A stretch of DNA of 39,033 nt from Nocardia seriolae NBRC 15557 (GTDB lineage: Bacteria; Actinomycetota; Actinomycetes; Mycobacteriales; Mycobacteriaceae), in contig NZ_BJWY01000068.1 of NCBI RefSeq assembly GCF_007990715.1, positions 1 through 39,033 on the forward strand, given 5' to 3'. Below are positions 1-7,071 of the stretch, one piece after another. A program made the position numbers and the translations under genes. Below the pieces are notes generated by a model. It saw only the letters and a program-made list of their open reading frames with translations, did not search any database and was not told the origin of the DNA. The first letter of the stretch is position 1; every line of letters begins with the position of its first letter.

Positions 1-2
1 TG

Positions 3-269
3 TCGTTTCTGATCATCAGTGATATGCAGGGGGTCCCGGCTTTCTGCGGCTGGCGGCATCCCTGCTCGCCGCTGATCCTGCTGAGTCTGGGAATGCTCCC
101 CGTCTACGTGTGGGCGGCCGCAGGGGCTATCGCTTGGAAGACCGCTCGGATCGCGTTGAGCCAGCGGTGGCGTCCTCGGTGGGGGATTGTTCTCGGAGGT
201 TTGGTGTTCGTTCCGGGGGTCGTGCTCAGTCTTTACCTGGTGGCGGGCTACTGGTGGCCGGACGCCTGA
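3..269 (+). CDS. small membrane protein, possibly 5'-partial
   Basis: The open frame runs from the left edge of the window to a TGA at 267-269. The first ATG is at 24, but no in-frame stop lies before it, so the gene may begin upstream. The 81 residues after that ATG hold two hydrophobic segments, roughly residues 17-38 (LILLSLGMLPVYVWAAAGAIAW) and 53-75, separated by a short basic loop (SQRWRPRW); this fits a two-pass membrane protein or the end of a larger one. I do not recognise the family. Its last bases overlap the 3' end of the convergent response-regulator remnant by 22 bp. Confidence 0.45.
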   Translation, partial: SFLIISDMQGVPAFCGWRHPCSPLILLSLGMLPVYVWAAAGAIAWKTARIALSQRWRPRWGIVLGGLVFVPGVVLSLYLVAGYWWPDA

Positions 270-933
270 CCTCGTCCGCTACCGTCCACCCGAACCAGCC
301 CGGACTGGAACGCCACAACCACCAGTTGCGCGCGATTCTGTACTCCGACCTTCGACATGGCGCGTTGCACATGGGTCCGGACGGTCAATGGGCTGACGTA
401 CATCTTCGAGGCGATCTCCTCGTTGGAGAGCCCCTCGGCGACCATGGCGACCACTTCACGTTCCCGGGCCGTCAGCACATCGAGCGATTCGGCAGCGCCG
501 ACCTGACTTTCGGGTCGGGCCAGATAGCGCGCGATGAGAGTGCGGGTGGCCGCGGGTGAGAGGAGCGCGTCACCGGCCGCGATGGATCGAATCGAGCGCA
601 GCAGTTCTTCCGGCCCGACGCCTTTCCCGAGGAAGCCGCTGGCTCCGGCTCGAAGCGCCTGCGCCACATACTCATCGAGCTCGAAGGTGGTCAGGATCAG
701 CACCCGGGTGTCGTGCAGCGTCTCGTCACCGCAGATCTGCTGGGTGGCGCTGAGACCGTCGACCCCCGGCATGCGAATGTCCATGACCACCACGTCCGGC
801 CGGGTGGCCCGAGCCAATTCGACTGCCTCCCGGCGATGCCGACGACCTCCATATCGTCGGCCGAGTCGATCAACAGCCGAAAGGTCCCCGCCAGCAGGGC
901 TTGGTCGTCGGCCAGCAGCACTCGAATCGTCAT
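248..933 (-). pseudogene. NarL/LuxR-type response regulator, frameshifted
   Basis: The sequence encodes a two-domain response regulator split over two frames. Reading from ATG 933, the first frame gives a receiver-domain start with the acidic pair (LLADDQALLAGTF) up to VVGIAG near base 832. The second frame then continues with ELARATRPDVVVMDIRMPG (phosphoacceptor Asp), the conserved Thr (LILTTFE) and Lys (GFLGKGV), and a C-terminal LuxR helix-turn-helix (LTAREREVVAMVAEGLSNEE). The break lies at 821-834. Compared with the family consensus, about three residues plus one base appear to be missing, so this looks like a deletion of about 10 bp and not a simple miscall. The start overlaps the kinase stop as ATGA (930-933), the usual coupling of a kinase/regulator pair. 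A full-length regulator cannot be made without frameshifting. Confidence 0.8.
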
Positions 934-2156
934 TGTGGCTCCAAGGGAAGTTCGGTGGTGACTTCGAATCCGCCGTCCGGCCTGTGCCCGGCCCGGAGGT
1001 GCCCGCCCACGGACGCGGCCCGTTCGTTCATGCCGATCAGCCCGTACCCCGCGATCTCCGAATCCTCCTCGCCCCGTACGGGTTCGGCCTTCCCGTCGTC
1101 GACGACACAGATGGTCAGCAACAGCCGCGAGTACACGAGCCGAACCGTCGCGTTCGCCGTCCCCGCATGCTTGGTGACATTGGTCAGCGCCTCCTGAATG
1201 ATCCGGTAGGCCGTCAGATCGGTCCCCGGCGAGAGCGGCCGGGACGCGCCGCTCACGATCAATGTGGTTGCGAGCCCGGCACGTTCGAACGACGCCAGCA
1301 GCTCCGGCAGTTGATCGAGCCCCGGCGTCGGCTCCAGAGGCGCGTCGCTGTCGTCCTCCCGCAGCAGCCCCACGGTCGCCTCGAGCTCCCGCAGCGCCGC
1401 CGCGGTGGTGTCGGCGAGCTGGTCCAGCATCTCCTGCGCCTGCTCGGGTTTGCTCTGCAGAAGATATGCGGCCGTGGACGCCTGCGCGTGCGCGAGCGCC
1501 ATGTGATGCGCCACGATGTCGTGCAGTTCCCGCGCGATCCGAACCCGCTCCTCACCGACCCGCTGCCGCGCCTCGTCCTCCCGCGTCCGTTCGGCGAGCT
1601 CGGCCCGCGCGTGCAGCGCCGCGAGATAATCGGCCCGGTTCCGCGTCGCCTCGGCCAGCGCCCCCGCGACCAGCAGCCCCGCGACCAGCAGGCCCGCGAC
1701 CAGCAGGCCCGCGACCAGCAGGCCCGCGACCAGCAGCCCCGCGACCAGACTGATCCGCGCCCCGGTGAGTATCGCGTCCGAGTGGCGAAAGCACGTCGAG
1801 ATCACCAGCGCGACCGCCGCCACGGGCCCCGCGACCTTCGCCGTCCGCGCGTCCACCCACCGCCCCAGCGAGTACACCGCCACCAGCGCCGCCCCCGCAC
1901 TGATCACCGAAAGCTCGAATCCCGAAGCGGCAATGGCCATCCCGCACGCCGTCGTCACCCCCAGCACGGCCCGCGGATAGCGCCGCCGCCACAGCAAGGC
2001 CAGCGACGCCAGCGCGGACAACACGATCACCGTCGGCGCGGGCGGCCGATAGATGATCGCGCCGCCCTCGCCCCCCGTTGAACCCCGCCCCGAACCCGGC
2101 CGCGAGATCGTCGTACGCGCGCCGCTGCGTCGCCGAGGTGGGCTGCGATTCATCAC
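930..2156 (-). CDS. sensor histidine kinase (HisKA_3 type) with damaged N-terminus
   Basis: This is a NarL-partner histidine kinase. The dimerisation/phosphoacceptor helix ARELHDIVAHHMALAHAQ has the H-box His. The HATPase_c domain follows with an N box (IIQEALTNVTKHA), a G1-like VVDDGKA and a G2 box (GYGLIGMNERAASVGG). The upstream membrane part begins only at GGAIIYRP near base 2060. The residues before it in this frame (MMNRSPPRRRSGARTT...) are an out-of-frame reading of the neighbouring MMPL gene, so the first membrane helices and the true start have been lost. The last membrane helix contains five copies of a VAGLL unit. It overlaps the response-regulator start by 4 bp. The ORF is open, but a functional sensor is doubtful. 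Confidence 0.75.
   Translation of the reverse strand: MMNRSPPRRRSGARTTISRPGSGRGSTGGEGGAIIYRPPAPTVIVLSALASLALLWRRRYPRAVLGVTTACGMAIAASGFELSVISAGAALVAVYSLGRWVDARTAKVAGPVAAVALVISTCFRHSDAILTGARISLVAGLLVAGLLVAGLLVAGLLVAGLLVAGALAEATRNRADYLAALHARAELAERTREDEARQRVGEERVRIARELHDIVAHHMALAHAQASTAAYLLQSKPEQAQEMLDQLADTTAAALRELEATVGLLREDDSDAPLEPTPGLDQLPELLASFERAGLATTLIVSGASRPLSPGTDLTAYRIIQEALTNVTKHAGTANATVRLVYSRLLLTICVVDDGKAEPVRGEEDSEIAGYGLIGMNERAASVGGHLRAGHRPDGGFEVTTELPLEPQ
1666..1749. repeat. 15-bp tandem repeat, five full copies, inside the kinase gene
   Basis: Units of GCGACCAGCAGGCCC or GCGACCAGCAGCCCC begin at 1666, 1681, 1696, 1711 and 1726, with a partial sixth at 1741. On the coding (minus) strand each unit adds Val-Ala-Gly-Leu-Leu, so changes in copy number keep the frame and only lengthen or shorten the last hydrophobic segment of the kinase. 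Confidence 0.95.
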
Positions 2157-2931
2157 CGGGCATCCCGAGTTCGAGACTGCTCACCGGCAGCGCCAGCACA
2201 CCGAGCCCGATCAGGCTCAGCACCAGCACCGCGACCGGCCGCCGGATCACGAACCGCGCCCACCGCGTCCCCATGTTCAGCGACTCACCGGCTTCGGGAA
2301 CCGTGTTCTCGCGCAGGCTCTTCCGGAACGCGCGCGGCATGACCGCACGAACGTGATCATCAGCACGACGGCCGCGATCACGATGCCGACAACCTCTGTC
2401 GCCCCGCCCATTGCGGGCTCGGCCTGCAAGGCCGTGCCGCCGATCTCCACGCTCAGCCCCTCGGCCCGGCCCTTGTCGACCGCCGAGGTCAGCGCGTCCT
2501 TGGTGGCGTCGGTGAGGTCGGCGCCGGTGGCCCCGTAACTCACGGTGGCGTACGCGGTGCTCCCGTTCTTGCTCACCGCCCCGGTCTGGAAGGGATCCAG
2601 CACCCCCTTCACCTGCCCGCCGCCGGACGCGTCGGCGATGACCCGCTCGACCGCGGCGCGATTGGCATCGGAGGTGATCTGCTGCCCGTCGGGCGCGACG
2701 AAAACGATACGGGCCTGTGCCCCATCGGATTCGGTGCCCGGGAACCGCTCACCGAGCAGATCGAACGCCTGCTGCGATTCGGTGCCGGGAATGGCGAAGG
2801 AGTCGGGGGGGAGTGCTGGGCGCCCGGGCCGCGCCGACCGCGCACGCGGACAGGATGCCCAACCAGAGCAGGACGACGAGCCGGCGCTTCTCGAAGGCGA
2901 AGCGGCCCAGCCGGTACAGGAGTTTGGCCAT
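2064..2931 (-). pseudogene. MMPL-family transporter remnant
   Basis: Three pieces of one MMPL/RND-type lipid exporter are visible. The first, from ATG 2931, is MAKLLYRLGRFAFEKRRLVV with the first membrane helix. Its frame shifts at a run of seven G (2805-2811). The second piece (DSFAIPGTESQQAFDLLGER through GGATEVVGIVIAAVVLMITF) ends near 2352, where the frame breaks and the expected next four or so membrane helices (about 130 residues by family comparison) are absent. The third piece (MPRAFRKSLRENTVPEAG, a further membrane helix, ending AGFNG) stops near 2070, where it is joined to the N-terminally truncated kinase. A normal MMPL protein has 700 or more residues and about 12 helices. The homopolymer shift might be a sequencing error, but the internal deletion cannot be. 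Confidence 0.85.
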
Positions 2932-2991
2932 GTACCCCAGGCTCGCCGAGCGGTTCCGTAGTCCGGATCGTCCGAGGGGAGGCCGTGGCGG

Positions 2992-3009
2992 GTACTGCGA
3001 ATGCAGTAC
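2992..3009. promoter_or_regulatory. perfect inverted repeat, probable repressor operator
   Basis: GTACTGC-GAAT-GCAGTAC is a perfect 7-bp inverted repeat with a 4-bp spacer, about 60 bp upstream of the MMPL remnant start (2931, minus strand). The size and symmetry suit a TetR- or MarR-type dimer. A further half site (GTACTG) lies at 3023-3028. No obvious cognate regulator gene is adjacent. Confidence 0.6.
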
Positions 3010-3014
3010 GCGGC

Positions 3015-3045
3015 CGGGCGTCGTACTGAACGCGGACGACGCCCG
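3015..3045. terminator. hairpin after the minus-strand gene at 3066-4178
   Basis: CGGGCGTCGT (3015-3024) pairs perfectly with ACGACGCCCG (3036-3045) around an 11-nt loop. It lies about 20 bp after the stop of the 3066-4178 gene. There is no clear U tract, as is common in actinobacteria, so the terminator role is inferred from position and stem strength. Confidence 0.5.
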
Positions 3046-3065
3046 AGCCCGCGAGTATCAGCGCA

Positions 3066-4178
3066 TCAGGGCGCGACCGAACCCCAGTCGGCGAACCCGG
3101 TCGGATCGTGGCGGCCCAGGCTGCCGTGCTCGAACAGCCCCCAGCCCTCGGCGTCCCCGCAGCGCGCCTTGCCGACGTGGTCGATGACACCGAACGGAAT
3201 CCGCCCCGCGATGGCGGGATCGGTCAGGTCGTAGAGCCTGCTCTCGACCCACTCGCGTCCCTTCCACTGCCCGTGCTGCCAGTCCGGGTCGCCGCCGTAG
3301 CCGCACCCGACATTGAGCGCCATGAACGTCCCCGCCTCGACCTCGAGTTCGAGCGGCTTGCCCTCGGCCGTGGTCAGGTCCAGCCGCACCTTGGTCGGAA
3401 TGCGGGTCCCCGGCTTGTAGGTCAGATGCACACGCGGCCAGCCGAGTTGCTCGATGCGCCCGTCCCTCCAGATCCGGGTCGCGTCATTGAGCGTGCGGAA
3501 CCCGTTGGGCTCCTCCTGCACGATGACGATGATCGAGAACTCGTCGAACAGCAGCGGCACGTACAGCCACCAGAAGCCTTCGGACGGTTCGGAAGCCAGC
3601 CGCCCCGGGTGATCGGACTCGCCGACCGGGCGGATACCCCACGACCGGTCCCGGGTGCCGCACCACGCGGACGGGTCCACATTGATATCGGTCCCGTCGA
3701 CATTCAATGTGCCAGACCAGGTTCCGACCTGGGCGAAGCGCTGCGCGTCGATGATCGGCCGGTGCACCCCGGTGAGAATGGTGTGCGGCTGTTCGGCCAC
3801 GGCCGGGAAGGAACCCTCCCAGGTCAGGTCGAACGAGAGGTCCTCGTGCTCGCACAGCACCCGGATCTTCTGCAGCGGTTCGACGATCTCGATCCGGTAC
3901 CCGCCGACCTTCGGCTCCAGGCTGCGCTCGGCCAGCGCGTCCGAGAACCGCACGGCCCGTTGGGTATCCCCGCGCCGGACGGTGGCGAACGCATCGGTCA
4001 CCCCCAGGTTCGGGTACACGCCGAACCCGGTGACCAGGAAGGTGTCGCTGCCCTTGTCCAAGGCGTTGAAGTAGTTGCGGTCGTAGAAGTTCCGATCACT
4101 GGTCCCCACCCGCGACATGGACAGCGGGGTCTGGTGGATCGGGTATTCGTCGAGCGAGTTGATCTGATTCTGCGTCAT
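3066..4178 (-). CDS. CrtC/DUF7064-like conserved protein
   Basis: A 370-residue protein without signal peptide or membrane segments. The sequence (NYFNALDKGSDTFLVTGFGV near the start, then AWCGTRDRSWGIRP around residues 175-190, and WWLYVPLLFDEFSIIVI) resembles the hydroxyneurosporene-hydratase (CrtC)/AttH-like lipocalin-fold families found in mycobacterial and rhodococcal lipid or steroid clusters, now often labelled DUF7064/7065. The start ATG at 4178 lies 3 nt after the stop of the upstream phosphotransferase gene, so the two are almost certainly cotranscribed and translationally coupled. The unit is preceded by a KstR-type site. No catalytic function can be assigned from the sequence. Confidence 0.8.
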   Translation of the reverse strand: MTQNQINSLDEYPIHQTPLSMSRVGTSDRNFYDRNYFNALDKGSDTFLVTGFGVYPNLGVTDAFATVRRGDTQRAVRFSDALAERSLEPKVGGYRIEIVEPLQKIRVLCEHEDLSFDLTWEGSFPAVAEQPHTILTGVHRPIIDAQRFAQVGTWSGTLNVDGTDINVDPSAWCGTRDRSWGIRPVGESDHPGRLASEPSEGFWWLYVPLLFDEFSIIVIVQEEPNGFRTLNDATRIWRDGRIEQLGWPRVHLTYKPGTRIPTKVRLDLTTAEGKPLELEVEAGTFMALNVGCGYGGDPDWQHGQWKGREWVESRLYDLTDPAIAGRIPFGVIDHVGKARCGDAEGWGLFEHGSLGRHDPTGFADWGSVAP

Positions 4179-4181
4179 CTC

Positions 4182-5318
4182 TCAATCCCACGAGTAGGTG
4201 CCGTCGAGCATGGCTTCGAGCAGTTGCCGGTGCATCACGTAGTCGTCGCGGTCGTCGGTGTCGGCCGCCTCGCCGAAGTGGATCATCCGTCGCCGGATGC
4301 GGGCCATCACGATCCCGTGCCGGAGCGCGGCATACATGAGGTACCAGTCCATATCGCGCGGCGCGTGCCCGCTGGCCTCCTCGTAGAGCTTCTCCACGTC
4401 GGCGCGCCGCATGTAGTCCGCCAGGCCCGGCTGATCGAAGCGGGTGGCGATGTCCTGGAAGAACCGGTGGATCAGGATGGTCCACGCGACGTCGAGCTCG
4501 CGCGGCCCGATGGCGGCCATCTCCCAGTCCAGCACCGCGACCGGATCGAATTCGTCGAACATGACATTGCCCGGCCGGGCATCGCCCCAGCTCAGCACAT
4601 CCGGTCCGGTATCGGTGGGGAAGTTGGCCTCGAGCCAGTCGAAGGCGCGCTCCAGCAACGGAATCCGGTAGCCGTCGCGCGCGAGCGCCCAGTCGTACCA
4701 CGCCTTCTGCGCCTCGAAGTGCCGCCGCAGCGCCGAGCCCTCACCATCGAACATCGGAAACCGTTGCGCCGGATCGGGAATCGTGTGCACCTTGGCAATG
4801 ATCTCGACCGTGCGGCGCGTCACCTCGTAGCGCTGCTCCGGGGTCGCCTCGTGCAGCCATCCCACGAACACGTAGGGCGGATTGTCCTCGGGCACCCGCC
4901 CGCTCACCCGCCGCATGACGAAGAACGGCGCGCCCAGCACATTGTCGGTGCCGGTCTCCAGCCAGCACAGCGGCGGCACCGGCAGATCGGTGGCCTCGGC
5001 GAACCCGGCCATCACCGCGAATTGCGTTGCCAGATCGTATTTCTCGAATACCGGGAAGGAGTCCTGATCCGGCGCCAGCCGCGCCACGAACGACCCGCCG
5101 GCCGCCGTTCCGCCCTCGGTCCATTCGGCGTCGAACAGCAGCGTGGTGCTCGACATGCCGCCCGCCTGCGGGCGGGTGATCGAGGTGACCCGCGGCGGCT
5201 CGTCGGCGGCGACCTTGGTTCCGAGCCACTCGGCCAGTTCCGCGGCGAGTTCGTCGAGATTCTGGCCGGAGACCGTGAGTTCCATCCGCTGGTTGGGATC
5301 GGCGTTGGCCGAAGTCAT
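4182..5318 (-). CDS. phosphotransferase, APH/ACAD11-like kinase fold
   Basis: A 378-residue member of the aminoglycoside-phosphotransferase (choline kinase-like) superfamily. Visible elements are an N-terminal lobe (GGMSSTTLLFDAEW, SFVARLAP), a hinge region (FFVMRRVSGRVPEDNPPYVF), the catalytic loop SWGDARPGNVMFD near residue 245 (Asp and Asn of the Brenner motif, with Trp where aminoglycoside kinases have His), and the metal-binding AVLDWEMAAIG. Mycobacterial relatives lie in acyl-CoA and steroid degradation clusters, so the substrate is more likely a lipid-derived alcohol than an antibiotic. ATG 5318 is chosen because AGGGAGGACATA precedes it; the open frame continues upstream without such a signal. 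It is the first gene of the unit with the 3066-4178 gene. Confidence 0.85.
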   Translation of the reverse strand: MTSANADPNQRMELTVSGQNLDELAAELAEWLGTKVAADEPPRVTSITRPQAGGMSSTTLLFDAEWTEGGTAAGGSFVARLAPDQDSFPVFEKYDLATQFAVMAGFAEATDLPVPPLCWLETGTDNVLGAPFFVMRRVSGRVPEDNPPYVFVGWLHEATPEQRYEVTRRTVEIIAKVHTIPDPAQRFPMFDGEGSALRRHFEAQKAWYDWALARDGYRIPLLERAFDWLEANFPTDTGPDVLSWGDARPGNVMFDEFDPVAVLDWEMAAIGPRELDVAWTILIHRFFQDIATRFDQPGLADYMRRADVEKLYEEASGHAPRDMDWYLMYAALRHGIVMARIRRRMIHFGEAADTDDRDDYVMHRQLLEAMLDGTYSWD

Positions 5319-5371
5319 TATGTCCTCCCTGCACGGGTGTGGTAAGCGCCCGTTCGGCACGTCGAGGGAAA

Positions 5372-5385
5372 TGTAACCCGTTCTA
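5372..5385. promoter_or_regulatory. KstR-type operator
   Basis: TGTAACCCGTTCTA matches the published mycobacterial KstR cholesterol-repressor motif TnnAACnnGTTnnA at every fixed position. It lies 53 bp upstream of the phosphotransferase start (5318, minus strand), a normal repressor position. The divergent DoxX-like gene starts more than 200 bp away and is less likely to be controlled. Confidence 0.7.
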
Positions 5386-5598
5386 AATGCTCCCGTAAGG
5401 GGATCGGGGTGACCTGTTTCATCAGTACCGGTGACCGGGACGCCGCTTGGTCGTCGCCCGCCGCTCGTGCTGGCACGTAATCCTCGAGAAGTACTTCCTA
5501 TCAGGCATATTCCGGGTCGTCTCAGGGGGAATCCGGAAGCGGCCCGGGGTCCGCGCCGCCTAGCGTCGGAGTTCCGGATGGAAGCGAGGGGATACGGG

Positions 5599-6957
5599 AT
5601 GAGCGTGCAGACAATCGAATCCGCGACCGATCGGGCAGGGGGCGGGGGCGAACCCACACGGACCTGGAATCCGATGAGCCGCATCGCCTTCCGCTTCGGA
5701 TTCCTGTACTTCGTGCTCTTCTGCGTCTCCTACCCGCAGATACTGATCGCCTTCGCCGGAGCGCTGCAACACCAGCTCGCGGCCGACTGGCCCAGCCTCT
5801 GGATGAGCCCGTCGCTGCCCGTGGTGAAGTGGGTGGGCCGCACCGTCTTCGGGGCCGATGTGGCGCTGCACGAAACGGGCAGCGGCGATCAGCAGATCTT
5901 CTGGGTCCTGCTGTTCTGCGTACTGGTGATCGCGGCGGCCGGAACCGTGCTGTGGACCCTGCTGGACCGCAACCGGCCCGGATACCACCGCCTGTCCGCG
6001 TGGTTCCTGCTGTTCATCCGGCTGTGCCTGGCCGGTCAGATGCTGGGATACGGCTTCGCCAAGGCGATTCCGAACCAGATGCCCGAGCCCGGGCTCGTCA
6101 CCCTGCTGACCCCCTACGGCGATTTCGCGCCCCTGGGCGTGCTGTGGAGTCAGGTCGGGGTATCGCCGGTGTACGAGAGCCTGCTCGGCATCGCCGAGAT
6201 TCTCGGCGGCCTGCTTCTGCTGCTGCCGCGCACCCAGCTGGCGGGTGTGCTGCTGAGCCTGGTCAGCATGACGCAGGTCTGGGTGCTGAACATGACCTTC
6301 GATGTGCCGGTGAAGCTGCTCTCGTTCCATCTCATGTTGCTCTGCCTGGTCCTGCTGGTACCGGAGGTGCCGCGGGTGGCCGCGCTGCTGACCGGCCGCG
6401 CGGCAGGCCCGGCCGCCACCCCGCAGCCGTTCCGCACCCGCCGCTCGGCGCGCGTGGCGGCCACCGCGCAGGTGCTGCTGGCCCTGTGGTTCTCGGCGGG
6501 CTATGTCTGGATCAGCATGGACAGCTGGCGCGAAACCCACGGCGAGAGCGCGAGATCCGAGCTGTACGGCATCTGGACCGTCGCCGACTTCACCCGTGAC
6601 GGCCAGCCGGTGCCACCGCTACTGACCGACCAGACCCGCTGGCGGCGACTGGTTTTCGACCGGCCGCAGCTGGCCGTCGTGCAGCGCATGGACGACGAGC
6701 TGATGCCGTTCGGCGCGCAGATCGATACCGGTGCACACCATTTGGTGCTCACCGAAGGCAAGACGCACACGGTCCTGGCCGACCTCACCTACGAGCAACC
6801 CACTCCGGACCGCCTGATCCTGACCGGCGTCCTCGACGGCCACCCGGTCACCATCACGCTCCACCAGGTCGACCTCGACCGCCTGCCGCTGTACAAGTCC
6901 CGCGGCCTGCACCTGATCCAGGAGGACGGCAACTTCGGCAAGGGTCCGGGCGAGTGA
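5599..6957 (+). CDS. DoxX-like membrane protein
   Basis: A polytopic membrane protein of 452 residues. After a polar N-terminus come about eight hydrophobic segments, among them FLYFVLFCVSYPQILIAFAG, QQIFWVLLFCVLVIAAAGTV, WFLLFIRLCLAGQMLGYGFA, YESLLGIAEILGGLLLLLP and FHLMLLCLVLLVPEV. The FIRLCLAGQMLGYGFAKAIP and AEILGGLLLLLPRTQLAGVL parts resemble DoxX/DoxD-like proteins. The last 130 residues form a soluble domain (LYGIWTVADFTRDGQPVPPL...). The start at 5599 follows GAGGGG by about 9 nt; ATG 5578 (after GGAG) is the alternative and adds seven residues. A hexamer TAGCGT at 5561-5566 could be its -10 box. The function is unknown. Confidence 0.75.
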   Translation: MSVQTIESATDRAGGGGEPTRTWNPMSRIAFRFGFLYFVLFCVSYPQILIAFAGALQHQLAADWPSLWMSPSLPVVKWVGRTVFGADVALHETGSGDQQIFWVLLFCVLVIAAAGTVLWTLLDRNRPGYHRLSAWFLLFIRLCLAGQMLGYGFAKAIPNQMPEPGLVTLLTPYGDFAPLGVLWSQVGVSPVYESLLGIAEILGGLLLLLPRTQLAGVLLSLVSMTQVWVLNMTFDVPVKLLSFHLMLLCLVLLVPEVPRVAALLTGRAAGPAATPQPFRTRRSARVAATAQVLLALWFSAGYVWISMDSWRETHGESARSELYGIWTVADFTRDGQPVPPLLTDQTRWRRLVFDRPQLAVVQRMDDELMPFGAQIDTGAHHLVLTEGKTHTVLADLTYEQPTPDRLILTGVLDGHPVTITLHQVDLDRLPLYKSRGLHLIQEDGNFGKGPGE

Positions 6958-7032
6958 TCCGACCGCAGCCGCACCCGCCACGGTGAACTTCCTATCGATT
7001 CCGCCGTCGATTGCTGCGCGGAAGCCGGGCGA

Positions 7033-7063
7033 TTGTCACCCGCCGCGGGCCACGCCGTAGGCT
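7033..7063 (+). promoter_or_regulatory. candidate promoter of cysG (leaderless)
   Basis: TTGTCA at 7033-7038 and TAGGCT at 7058-7063 are separated by 19 nt. The -10 box ends 8 nt before GTG 7072, so transcription would begin at or next to the start codon. No Shine-Dalgarno is present. Confidence 0.5.
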
Positions 7064-7071
7064 GGATCCTT

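Noticed and set aside
1666..1749. Possible CRISPR-like array
   Set aside because: Units are only 15 bp with no spacers, and they encode a repeated VAGLL in the kinase.
534..2081. Very long open frames opposite or beside real genes (also 3108-5345, 8581-10782, 16837-18519, 18543-20672 and 21783-23774)
   Set aside because: They are antisense or out-of-frame readings produced by high GC codon bias; their translations are Arg/Pro/Gly/His-rich and match no family, while the overlapping genes show clear domains.
2805..2811. Programmed frameshift at the seven-G run in the MMPL gene
   Set aside because: The gene also has a large internal deletion and a lost 3' end, so simple decay or a homopolymer error explains it better.
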